Under the pieces are notes generated by a model that did no database searches, had not been told where the DNA came from, and was given only the letters and a program-made list of their open reading frames with translations. 64,000 bases of DNA, taken from contig SFNY01000001.1 in the NCBI GenBank assembly GCA_004554085.1, positions 13,221-77,220 of the forward strand, read 5' to 3'. Origin of the DNA: Clostridiales bacterium (GTDB lineage Bacteria > Bacillota > Clostridia > Christensenellales > Aristaeellaceae). Both the position numbers and the translations under genes were made by a program. Below, piece after piece: positions 41,119 through 48,982 of the stretch; within the stretch, counting starts at the first letter, position 1, and each line of letters starts with the position of its first letter.

Positions 41119-42657
41119 CTATCTGCGTCCGCGGCGCATCAGGCCGCCCAGCATTTCGTTCAGCGACTGCACCCGCAGCGCGATGCAGGTCGCAAGGTAG
41201 GCAAGCGCAGAGACCGCCGTGGCGATCACCAGCCGCACGAACACCCGCAGCGTGCCCACGGCCTCGGGCAGCACGTTGTTCATCAGCATGCACACCGCCG
41301 CAGCGACCAGCGTAGCGGCAAGGATTTTGAATAGCTCCCCGGCGATGCGCCTCATGCCCAGCCTGCCCATGCGCTTCCGAAGCAGCACGAACATGGTCAG
41401 GCTGCCCACGTAGCTGGACAGCGAGGTGGCCAGCGCAAGGCCCCTCGCGCCCAGGAAGCGGCGCAGGATCAGATTGAGCACGATGTTCAGGCACACCGTG
41501 AGGCAGGCCACTGCGAAGGGGATCTTGGTGTCCTGAAGGGCGTGGAAGGTGCGGTTCAGGTAGTCGCGCATGCCGAAGGACGGCACGCCGATCAGGTAGA
41601 ACAAGAGCACGCTGCCGGTGAGCAGCACGGATTCCAGGGTGAAGTTGCCACGCATGTAAATCATCTTGACCACATCGTTGGACAGCACCATGGCGATGGC
41701 CACGATGGGAAGCGCCACCAGCGAGATCAGCACGATGCTGCGCCGCAGGGATGCGAGCACACCCTGCTGGTTGTCGTCGGCGGCCTGCTTGCTCATGCGG
41801 GAGAACATGATGGTGGTCAGCGGCACCATCAGCACGCCCAGCAGGAAGGTGATGAGCTTGTAGGCGTAGTTCATCGCCGAGATCGAACCCACCGGGAGTC
41901 CCGAGGCCAGGCTGCGGTCGATCAGGTGGTTGATCTCGCTGATGCCCATGGACAGCACCGCAGGCCCCGCCAGCTTCAGCAGGCGATGGAAGCGCTTGTC
42001 CTTCAGGTCGATCACCGGCTCATAGGTAAACCAGCCAAACAGGAAGGGAATCAGCACAACGACCTGCAATACACTTGCGGCAAACACGCCCCAAGCCACG
42101 GCCTCGATGCCGCACCTGCCGGAGAAGGCCACCACGGCCACGATCACCGCTACGCTCAGCGGAAAGCCGGTCAATTGCGCGGCCATGAACTTCTCCATGG
42201 CGTTGAGCAGACTGGAGATGACGATGCTGGCCACGTTGAAGGCCAGGCCCAGCATCATGATGCGGGTGAGCTTCACCGTCAGCGCAATGCCCTCGGCGTC
42301 GAAGCGGTAGATCAGATTGACGATCGGCTCGGCGAAGGCGTACATCACCGCCGCGATGATCAGCGATGCCAATATGAACAGGTTCAGCGCGTTGCTGGCG
42401 AAGTGGTTGGAGTGGCGCAGGCTGTACTTCTCCCGCTCCTCCACGAACAGCGGCACGATGGTCGCCGTGATGCAGGAATTGAACAGCAGCACCGGGAAGT
42501 AGAACAGGGTGTAGGCCGAGGCGTATGCGTCGTTCTCCACGCCGGTGCCGAAGTAGCCGGCGGTGATCACGTCGCGCATCAGGCCGAACATCTTGCTGAG
42601 TATGATGACCACCGTGACCAGCGCGGTGGTGCGAATGAGCTTATCCTTGCGTGCCAA
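41119..42657 (-). CDS. murJ: Lipid II flippase MurJ
   Basis: A 512-residue MVF-family membrane protein with 14 helices that moves lipid II to the outer face for wall synthesis. Typical segments are SKMFGLMRDVITAGYFG near the start, with the conserved Arg-Asp, then TIVPLFVEERE, and the mid-protein EINHLIDRSLASGLPVGSISAMNYAYKL. The start is best placed at the TTG at 42657, with GGAGG eight bases upstream; a GTG five codons earlier would put that site inside the gene. It leads a short operon with ruvB and perhaps queA. Confidence 0.93.
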   Translation of the reverse strand: MARKDKLIRTTALVTVVIILSKMFGLMRDVITAGYFGTGVENDAYASAYTLFYFPVLLFNSCITATIVPLFVEEREKYSLRHSNHFASNALNLFILASLIIAAVMYAFAEPIVNLIYRFDAEGIALTVKLTRIMMLGLAFNVASIVISSLLNAMEKFMAAQLTGFPLSVAVIVAVVAFSGRCGIEAVAWGVFAASVLQVVVLIPFLFGWFTYEPVIDLKDKRFHRLLKLAGPAVLSMGISEINHLIDRSLASGLPVGSISAMNYAYKLITFLLGVLMVPLTTIMFSRMSKQAADDNQQGVLASLRRSIVLISLVALPIVAIAMVLSNDVVKMIYMRGNFTLESVLLTGSVLLFYLIGVPSFGMRDYLNRTFHALQDTKIPFAVACLTVCLNIVLNLILRRFLGARGLALATSLSSYVGSLTMFVLLRKRMGRLGMRRIAGELFKILAATLVAAAVCMLMNNVLPEAVGTLRVFVRLVIATAVSALAYLATCIALRVQSLNEMLGGLMRRGRR

Positions 42658-42884
42658 GACACAGACCTCCACGATATTTCATATTGCACAGTATAGCACA
42701 GCTTCCGTTAAAATGCCATCCTCTCCGTGTGAAAACATGCGTTCGGCGGCATACTGTCGCCCAGCGACGGATTTTTGTCCGCGACGCGGCGAAAGATTTA
42801 ACAGACTGCGGTAGAGACATCCGGTGAAAAGGTCTACAATGATCGTATATACTGCCGATGGAGGCAAATGAAAGGAAGAGAAAT

Positions 42885-43967
42885 ATGGATCGCGTGTTCA
42901 ACTTTGCAGCCGGCCCGTCCACCATGCCCGAGGAAGCCCTGCGCACCGCAGCGCAGGAGATGCTGTGTTACGGAAGCAGCGGCATGTCCGTGATGGAGAT
43001 GAGTCACCGCTCAAAGATGTACAGCGAGATCTTTGACGAGACCGTGGCCCTCACCCGCGAGCTGATGCACATCCCCGATTCTTACGCTGTGCTCTGGCTC
43101 CAGGGCGGCGCGACGGGCCAGTTCGCGGCCATTCCCCTGAACCTGATGGGCGAAAATGGCAGCGCGGACTACATCGACAGCGGCAACTTCGCCCACATCG
43201 CCATGAACGAGGCGAAGAAGTACGGCCGCGTGCGCTGCGCAGCCTCCTCCCGGGAGGAGAACTACCGCCGCATCCCTGAGTGGAAGCAGGCGGACTTCGA
43301 TCCCAACGCCAAGTACGTCTACATCACCACCAACAACACCATATTCGGCACCCGCTACGCATCCCTGCCGGAGACGGGCAATGTGCCGCTGGTGGCGGAC
43401 ATGTCCTCCAACATCCTGTCTGAGGTCTACGACGTGAACCGCTTCGGCGTGATCTACGCCGGCGCGCAGAAGAACATCGGCCCCGCGGGCGTGACGCTGG
43501 TGATCGTGCGCAAGGATTTACTGGGCCACGCCAGCCCCATCTGCCCGAAGGTGCTGGACTGGACGGAGATGACCGAGAAGGATTCCATGCTCAACACCCC
43601 GCCCACCTACGCCATCTACATGGCGGGCCTGTGCATGAAGTGGCTGAAGAAGCAGGGCGGCGTGGAAGGCATCGAGAAGATCAACATCGAAAAATCCAAG
43701 CTGCTCTACGACCTGCTGGACGAGAGCGCGTTCTACATCCCGAAGGCCGAGCCGACCTCCCGCAGCCGCATGAACGTGACCTTCACCACCCCCGATCCGG
43801 ACACCGACGCGCTGTTCGTGAAGGAGGCCGCGGCGAAGGGTCTGGTCAACCTGAAGGGCCACCGCATGACCGGCGGCATCCGCGCCAGCATCTACAACGC
43901 CATGCCGGTGGAGGGCGTGCAGGCGCTCGTCCGCTTTATGAAAGAATTTGAAACGGAGCACAAGTGA
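42885..43967 (+). CDS. serC: Phosphoserine aminotransferase SerC
   Basis: A 360-residue PLP enzyme that converts 3-phosphohydroxypyruvate to phosphoserine. It starts VFNFAAGPSTMPEEALRTA, with GSSGMSVMEMSHRS and LQGGATGQFAAIPLNLM typical for SerC. The PLP lysine is in GVIYAGAQKNIGPAGVTLVIV. The C-terminus has LKGHRMTGGIRASIYNAMP. AAAGGAAG precedes the ATG at 42885. serA begins one base after its stop, so serine synthesis is a compact operon. No serine-specific leader RNA was found. Confidence 0.97.
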   Translation: MDRVFNFAAGPSTMPEEALRTAAQEMLCYGSSGMSVMEMSHRSKMYSEIFDETVALTRELMHIPDSYAVLWLQGGATGQFAAIPLNLMGENGSADYIDSGNFAHIAMNEAKKYGRVRCAASSREENYRRIPEWKQADFDPNAKYVYITTNNTIFGTRYASLPETGNVPLVADMSSNILSEVYDVNRFGVIYAGAQKNIGPAGVTLVIVRKDLLGHASPICPKVLDWTEMTEKDSMLNTPPTYAIYMAGLCMKWLKKQGGVEGIEKINIEKSKLLYDLLDESAFYIPKAEPTSRSRMNVTFTTPDPDTDALFVKEAAAKGLVNLKGHRMTGGIRASIYNAMPVEGVQALVRFMKEFETEHK

Positions 43968-43968
43968 T

Positions 43969-45138
43969 ATGTACAACATCAAGACGCTGAATTCCATCTC
44001 CCCCGTGTACCAGAGCATCCTGACCGAGGGGGAATATACCGTTTCCGCAGATGTGGAGAAGCCCGACGCGATCCTGGTGCGCAGCGCCGACATGCACTCC
44101 TACGCGCGCAACGAGGAGCTGCTGTGCGTGGCCCGCGCGGGTGCTGGCGTGAACAACCTGCCGCTGGACGAAATGGCCAAGGACGGCATCGTGGCCTTCA
44201 ACACCCCCGGTGCAAACGCCAACGCGGTCAAGGAGCTGGTGGTGGCTGGCCTGCTGCTGGCCTCCCGCCGCATCTCCGACGGCATCGAGTGGTGCCGGAA
44301 CCTGACCGAGGGCGAAACCAGCATCGAAAAGCAGGTAGAAGCCGGAAAGAAGCAGTTCGTCGGTCCCGAGCTGGCCGGAAAGACCCTGGGTGTGGTGGGC
44401 CTGGGCGCGATCGGCGTGGAGGTCGCCAACATCGGCGTGGCCCTGGGCATGAACGTACTGGGCTACGACCCCTTCATCTCCATCGACCACGCCTGGAAGC
44501 TCTCCCGCGCGGTGCATCACTCCACCACGCTGGAGGAAATTCTGGACAAGAGCGACTATATCACCGTGCACGTGCCGCTGATGGACTCCACCCGCGACAT
44601 GATCGACGCCGCCGCCATCGCCCGGATGAAGCCGGAGGCCGCGCTGCTGAACTTCTCCCGCGACGGACTGGTGAACGTTCCCGCCGTCAAGGCCGCGCTG
44701 GAGGATGAGCGCATCCGGGTATACGTCACCGACTTCCCCTGCAAGGCGCTCATCGGCGCGAAGAACGTGCTGCTCACGCCCCATCTGGGCGCATCCACCC
44801 CGGAGAGCGAGGACAACTGCGTGTATATGGCCGCCCAGCAGGTCAACGACTACCTGAAGTACGGCTCCATTACCAACTCCGTGAACTTCCCGAACTGCAA
44901 GCTCCACGGCCTGCGCGTGCCGCGCATCTGCCTGCTGCACCAGAACGTGCCCAACGTCATTTCCTCCATCACCATGGTGCTCAGCGAGGAGGCCCTGAAC
45001 ATTGAGAACATGATCAACGTCTCCCGGGGCAGCTACGCCTACACCGTTGTGGACGTGGGCCACGCACCCAGCGAGAAGCTGGTGGCGAAGCTCAACAAGC
45101 TGGACACCATGTACCGCGCGCGGCTGCTGATGCCCTGA
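43969..45138 (+). CDS. serA: D-3-phosphoglycerate dehydrogenase SerA
   Basis: A 389-residue NAD-dependent dehydrogenase for the first step of serine synthesis. The Rossmann motif is LGVVGLGAIGVEVANIG. The catalytic Arg, Glu and His occur in NFSRDGLVN, the segment after it, and LTPHLGASTPESEDN. A C-terminal ACT-type domain (about 315-389) starts RICLLHQNVPNVISSI and would give serine feedback. The ATG lies one base after the serC stop, with GGAG inside the serC end. Two two-hairpin elements follow. Confidence 0.95.
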   Translation: MYNIKTLNSISPVYQSILTEGEYTVSADVEKPDAILVRSADMHSYARNEELLCVARAGAGVNNLPLDEMAKDGIVAFNTPGANANAVKELVVAGLLLASRRISDGIEWCRNLTEGETSIEKQVEAGKKQFVGPELAGKTLGVVGLGAIGVEVANIGVALGMNVLGYDPFISIDHAWKLSRAVHHSTTLEEILDKSDYITVHVPLMDSTRDMIDAAAIARMKPEAALLNFSRDGLVNVPAVKAALEDERIRVYVTDFPCKALIGAKNVLLTPHLGASTPESEDNCVYMAAQQVNDYLKYGSITNSVNFPNCKLHGLRVPRICLLHQNVPNVISSITMVLSEEALNIENMINVSRGSYAYTVVDVGHAPSEKLVAKLNKLDTMYRARLLMP

Positions 45139-45331
45139 CGGCGAGCCGCCGCTGGCAACGCAGGGCGTTGCATCCCACCTTGCTTCGCAGTTTGAATCGA
45201 ACGCACCTCTGCCCCCATAGATTCAAGGGGCAGAGGTGCTGTGTTTCTTTCCGTATGTTTCTGTATCTGCAGGCACGAAATCAAGTCCGGCAAGTATGGA
45301 CTTGATTTCTTACGTCTGGTTCTGAAAATAC
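45139..45331 (+). repeat. Two-hairpin intergenic element, copy 4
   Basis: A GGCGAGCCGCCGCTGGC head is followed by hairpin 1, pairing GCACCTCTGCCCC with GGGGCAGAGGTGC (45203-45239), loop CATAGATTCAA. Hairpin 2 pairs GAAATCAAGTCC with GGACTTGATTTC (45277-45309), loop GGCAAGTAT, then TTACGTCTGGTTCTG. It lies directly behind serA. Confidence 0.78.
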
Positions 45332-45560
45332 TGCGGCGAGCCGCCGCTGGCAGGCAGGGCCTGCTGCCACATCGCTGTCGCGGCAGGCTGGGCCTGCTGC
45401 CGCTTCGCTTCGCGGTTTATGCGAACGCCCCTCTGTCCCCATAGATTCAAGGGACAGAGGGGCTGTGTTTCTTTCCGTATGATTCTGTATCTGTAGGCAC
45501 GAAATCAAGTCCGGCAGGAATGGACTTGATTTCTTACATCTGGTTCTGAAAATACGGTTC
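45332..45560 (+). repeat. Two-hairpin intergenic element, copy 5 (tandem)
   Basis: A second copy follows copy 4 in tandem, beginning with a longer GC-rich head (45332-45427). Hairpin 1 pairs CCCCTCTGTCCC with GGGACAGAGGGG (45428-45462). Hairpin 2 pairs GAAATCAAGTCC with GGACTTGATTTC (45501-45533), loop GGCAGGAAT. The 456-base gap between serA and the NSS gene is almost wholly these two copies. Confidence 0.78.
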
Positions 45561-45594
45561 GGATTCGCCCCACCGACGGCGATGCATTCCGATC

Positions 45595-46968
45595 TCAGAA
45601 GATTGAAATCACAATGATGATTGCGATGATGAACGGCAGCACCCAGGTCATGTAGGGGCGCAGCCAGCGGGGCAGCTTCACGCCTAGACCGGAATTGACC
45701 TCGCCCTCGAAGTTCTTCCAGCCCCAGCCGTAGCGGGAGGTGCAGAACAGCACGTAGATCAGGCTGCCGAAGGGCAGCATCAGGTTGGAGACGATGTAGT
45801 CCTCCAGATCCATGAAGGTCTTGCCGAAGATGCGCACGCCATTCCAGAGGTTCTCGCTGAAGATGGCCGGAAGGGTCAGCACCGCCAGCAGGGCGATGTT
45901 GATGAGGGCGATCTTCCGGCGGCTGAGCTTCGTCTGTTCCAGCCAGAAGGACATGATGTTTTCAAACACGGCGATGATGGTGGACAGCGCCGCAAAGGTC
46001 ATGAACAGGAAGAACAGCGCGCCCACGATGCGCCCGGGCCCCATGGAATTGAAGATGGCGGACAGGGTGGTGAACAGAAAGCCCGCGCCCGCCTGATCCG
46101 CCGGGATGCCCTGCGCGCCGGCATTGAAGGTGAAGTAGGCCGGGAACAGGATCAGGCCCGCCGCCAGCGCCACGAAGGTGTCCAGGGAGACGATGGTCAC
46201 GGCCTCGCCGGTGAGGCTGCGGTTCTTGTCGATGTAGCTGCCGAAGATGGCGATGGAGCCGATGCCGACGCTCAGGGTGAAGAAGGCCTGGCCCATGGCG
46301 GCGGAGATCACCGTCCAAACGCCGCTCTCCTTCAGGTGGGTCAGCGAGGGCACCAGATAGAACTTGAGGCCATCGCCCGCACCGCTGAGGGTGCAGGCGT
46401 ACACGCCCAGGCAGAGGATCAGCGCCAGCAGCGTCAGCATCATCACCTTGGTGATCTTCTCCACGCCCTTCTGCAGGCCCATCGAGCAGATGCCGAAGCA
46501 CAGCAGGATCACGCCGAAGGTGACCGGCAGCACCAGTCCCGCATTGCTCACCATCGCGCCGAACACCTTGCCCAGGGCCTCCACGCCCTGATGCTGCATC
46601 ATGGAGCCGCTGAGGTACTTGGCGAAGTAGATCACCATCCAAGCGGAGATGCAGGTGTAGAACATCATCAGCAGGTAGTTGCCCGCAATGCCCAGATACT
46701 TCATCAGGTGCCACTTCTGGCCCTTCTTCTCCAGCACCTCAAAGGAGGTGGCGATGCTGCGCTGGCTGCCGCGCCCCACCGAGAGCTCGCAGAGCATCAC
46801 CGGCAGGCCGAGGATCGCCAAGAACACCAGGTAGATCAGCACGAAGAACGCGCCGCCGTAGGCGCCCGTGATGATCGGGAAGCGGTAGACGTTGCCCAGG
46901 CCGATGGCACAGCCCGCGGAGATCAGTATGAAGCCCAGTCTGGAGGAGAACTTTTCCCGGTTCTGCAT
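45595..46968 (-). CDS. Neurotransmitter:sodium symporter (NSS) family transporter
   Basis: A 457-residue sodium-coupled amino-acid transporter with 11 to 12 helices. The sodium-site helix is LGFILISAGCAIGLGNVYRFPIITGAYGGAFF, and later GQAFFTLSVGIGSIAIFGSYI and LFFLFMTFAALSTIIAVFENIMSF carry the family's helix 6 and 8 signatures. Bacterial relatives move tryptophan, tyrosine, leucine or alanine; the exact substrate is unknown. I use the ATG at 46968, with GGAAAGG upstream, rather than the GTG at 46989. It is convergent with serA. Confidence 0.93.
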   Translation of the reverse strand: MQNREKFSSRLGFILISAGCAIGLGNVYRFPIITGAYGGAFFVLIYLVFLAILGLPVMLCELSVGRGSQRSIATSFEVLEKKGQKWHLMKYLGIAGNYLLMMFYTCISAWMVIYFAKYLSGSMMQHQGVEALGKVFGAMVSNAGLVLPVTFGVILLCFGICSMGLQKGVEKITKVMMLTLLALILCLGVYACTLSGAGDGLKFYLVPSLTHLKESGVWTVISAAMGQAFFTLSVGIGSIAIFGSYIDKNRSLTGEAVTIVSLDTFVALAAGLILFPAYFTFNAGAQGIPADQAGAGFLFTTLSAIFNSMGPGRIVGALFFLFMTFAALSTIIAVFENIMSFWLEQTKLSRRKIALINIALLAVLTLPAIFSENLWNGVRIFGKTFMDLEDYIVSNLMLPFGSLIYVLFCTSRYGWGWKNFEGEVNSGLGVKLPRWLRPYMTWVLPFIIAIIIVISIF

Positions 46969-47082
46969 GAAATCACAAGCCTTTCCCACACGCAGCGCTT
47001 TGGATCAGATGCATCCCCATCGCTGCAAAAATCATACATTTTATCATAACATGTCATTTCCATTCCGTCAATGCAATCGGCC

Positions 47083-47124
47083 AAAAATGCAGGAACTTCC
47101 ACACATTTTACGTGCAGAAGTTCC
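47083..47124 (-). terminator. Terminator after the GH13 gene
   Basis: GGAACTTC and GAAGTTCC pair across a 17-base loop, then on the minus strand TGCATTTTT. Confidence 0.7.
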
Positions 47125-47136
47125 GATTTTTGGATT

Positions 47137-48978
47137 TTACTTGAGAATCAGCGCGCTCTCGCCGGAGACTTCGACGATCTTGCCGCCGTACTCGATCCAG
47201 CGGGACTCACCGCTGCGGTTGACGGCCACCGCGCGTATCTCGTTGGCGGCCGCCTTGCCGAATACGTCCTTGCCGCCGCGAATGCTGCGCTCCACCAGCA
47301 CAACGTCCTCGCCGATGGCGGTCAGGCGCATGTCGCCCGTGCGCAGCGCATGGGATTTCATGCGGCGCTTGTCGCACGCCCGGAAGGCCTCCAGCAGCTC
47401 CTGATCCTCCCGACCCCAGGGGTAGGTGCCCCGGCAGTAGGGGTCGCTCATGGCGTAGAGGCCGGCCTCGTCGCCGTAGTAGATGCAGGGCATGCCCGGC
47501 AGCGCGCAGATCAGGTTCCACGCGGCGATCAGGCGGCGCTTGCCGTGGTCGTAGTCCTTCCTGTCCAGCTCGATGGGATAGCGGTACTTGCGCTCCGGCT
47601 CCATGTTGCCCACGTCCGCCAGCACGGCAAGCGCCCGAGGACGATCGTGGCTACCCAGCAGGTTCATCTGGGAATAGAAGAACTGCTTCGGCTGGTTCTC
47701 CCGCATGCTCTCCACCCTGCGCACGAAGTCGCGGGCGTTGATGCGGCAGCGCATGAAGTCCAGCACGGCCTCGCGCAGGGGATAGTTCATCACCGCGTCC
47801 ACGGTGTCGCCGGTGCAGTAGCAGCGCAGCTCGCCGTAGGCCATCTTCTTGGTGGGATCCTCCCAGACCTCGCCGATCAGCGCGGAATCCGGGTCGATGC
47901 CCTTCTCCCGCTTGCGCAGCGCGCGCAAAAAGTCCATGGGAAGCTCGTCGGCCACGTCCAGCCGCCAGCCGCTCGCGCCCGCGCGCATCCAGTGGGCCAG
48001 CACGCTGTTGCGCCCGGTGATGATGAACTTCTTGTAGGTCGGATCCTCCTCGTTGACGTTGGGCAGGGTGTTGAAGCCCCACCAGGACTCATAGTTGTCC
48101 GGCCAGTCGTTGAAGTTGTACCAGCTGCGGTAGGGGCTCTGGGGGTCGCAGTACGCGCCCTTGCCGCCGTAGTTGCCGTAGCGGTCGAAGTACACGCTGT
48201 CCGAGCCGGTGTGGGAGAACACGCCGTCCAGGATGATGTGAATGCCCTTCTTCTTCGCGGCGGCGCAGAGGTCCTTGAAGTCCTGCTCCGTGCCGAAGGA
48301 GGGGTCGATCTTCATGTAGTCGCCGGTGTTGTACTTGTGGTTGCTGTTCGCTTCGAAGATGGGGTTGAAGTACAGCACCGTCACGCCCATGCTGCGGATG
48401 TAGTCCAGCTTCTCCTCGATGCCCTTCAGGTTGCCGCCGAAGAAGTCGTTGGCGGAGTTGCTGCCGCGCTTGTCGTTGATGACCAGCGCCGGGTCGTCGT
48501 CCCAGTGGGCGTGGTAGTAGGAGCCGCGGGGCAGATTCTTCATATCGGTGCCGCCCGCGTTGTTGAAGCGGTCCACCATGATCTGCATCATCAGGCCGTC
48601 GCGCATCCACTCCGGGGTGCGGTAGGCGGGGTCGTACACCGTGACCTGGAAGGCGGGCGGTTCGCTGCGGGTCACGACGCCCTCTCCGCCCAGGCCATCG
48701 TTGGCGTTGCCCAGATACCAGCTGTTGCCTTCCTTATCCTTGGCGATAAAGTAGTACCAGAGCAGGCCGGGCTGCTCCGGGATGGACATTTCGTATTCAT
48801 AGAATCCGCCCTCCACCCGGCGCATGAACCAGCGGTACTCCGCATTGTTCCACCAGATGCGCAGCGTGACGGAATCCACTTGATCGGCGCGCACCCGAAG
48901 CCGCACCTTGCTTGCGCAGGGTGCGGCTCCCATGGGGCTGCGGTACTGTTCGGATCGGGAATCGTGATAAAACGTCAT
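47137..48978 (-). CDS. GH13 alpha-glycosidase (neopullulanase / maltogenic-amylase-like)
   Basis: A 613-residue intracellular alpha-amylase-family enzyme. An N-terminal carbohydrate-binding-like beta domain (about 1-125) precedes the barrel. GH13 regions seen are DGVFSHTG (region I), GWRLDVADE with the nucleophile Asp (region II), LIGEVWED with the acid Glu (region III) and LLGSHDRPR with the third Asp (region IV). There is no signal peptide, so it acts on maltodextrins or glycogen inside the cell. It begins four bases after the glycogen phosphorylase stop, with no clear ribosome site, which indicates translational coupling. Confidence 0.92.
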   Translation of the reverse strand: MTFYHDSRSEQYRSPMGAAPCASKVRLRVRADQVDSVTLRIWWNNAEYRWFMRRVEGGFYEYEMSIPEQPGLLWYYFIAKDKEGNSWYLGNANDGLGGEGVVTRSEPPAFQVTVYDPAYRTPEWMRDGLMMQIMVDRFNNAGGTDMKNLPRGSYYHAHWDDDPALVINDKRGSNSANDFFGGNLKGIEEKLDYIRSMGVTVLYFNPIFEANSNHKYNTGDYMKIDPSFGTEQDFKDLCAAAKKKGIHIILDGVFSHTGSDSVYFDRYGNYGGKGAYCDPQSPYRSWYNFNDWPDNYESWWGFNTLPNVNEEDPTYKKFIITGRNSVLAHWMRAGASGWRLDVADELPMDFLRALRKREKGIDPDSALIGEVWEDPTKKMAYGELRCYCTGDTVDAVMNYPLREAVLDFMRCRINARDFVRRVESMRENQPKQFFYSQMNLLGSHDRPRALAVLADVGNMEPERKYRYPIELDRKDYDHGKRRLIAAWNLICALPGMPCIYYGDEAGLYAMSDPYCRGTYPWGREDQELLEAFRACDKRRMKSHALRTGDMRLTAIGEDVVLVERSIRGGKDVFGKAAANEIRAVAVNRSGESRWIEYGGKIVEVSGESALILK

Positions 48979-48982
48979 ATGC

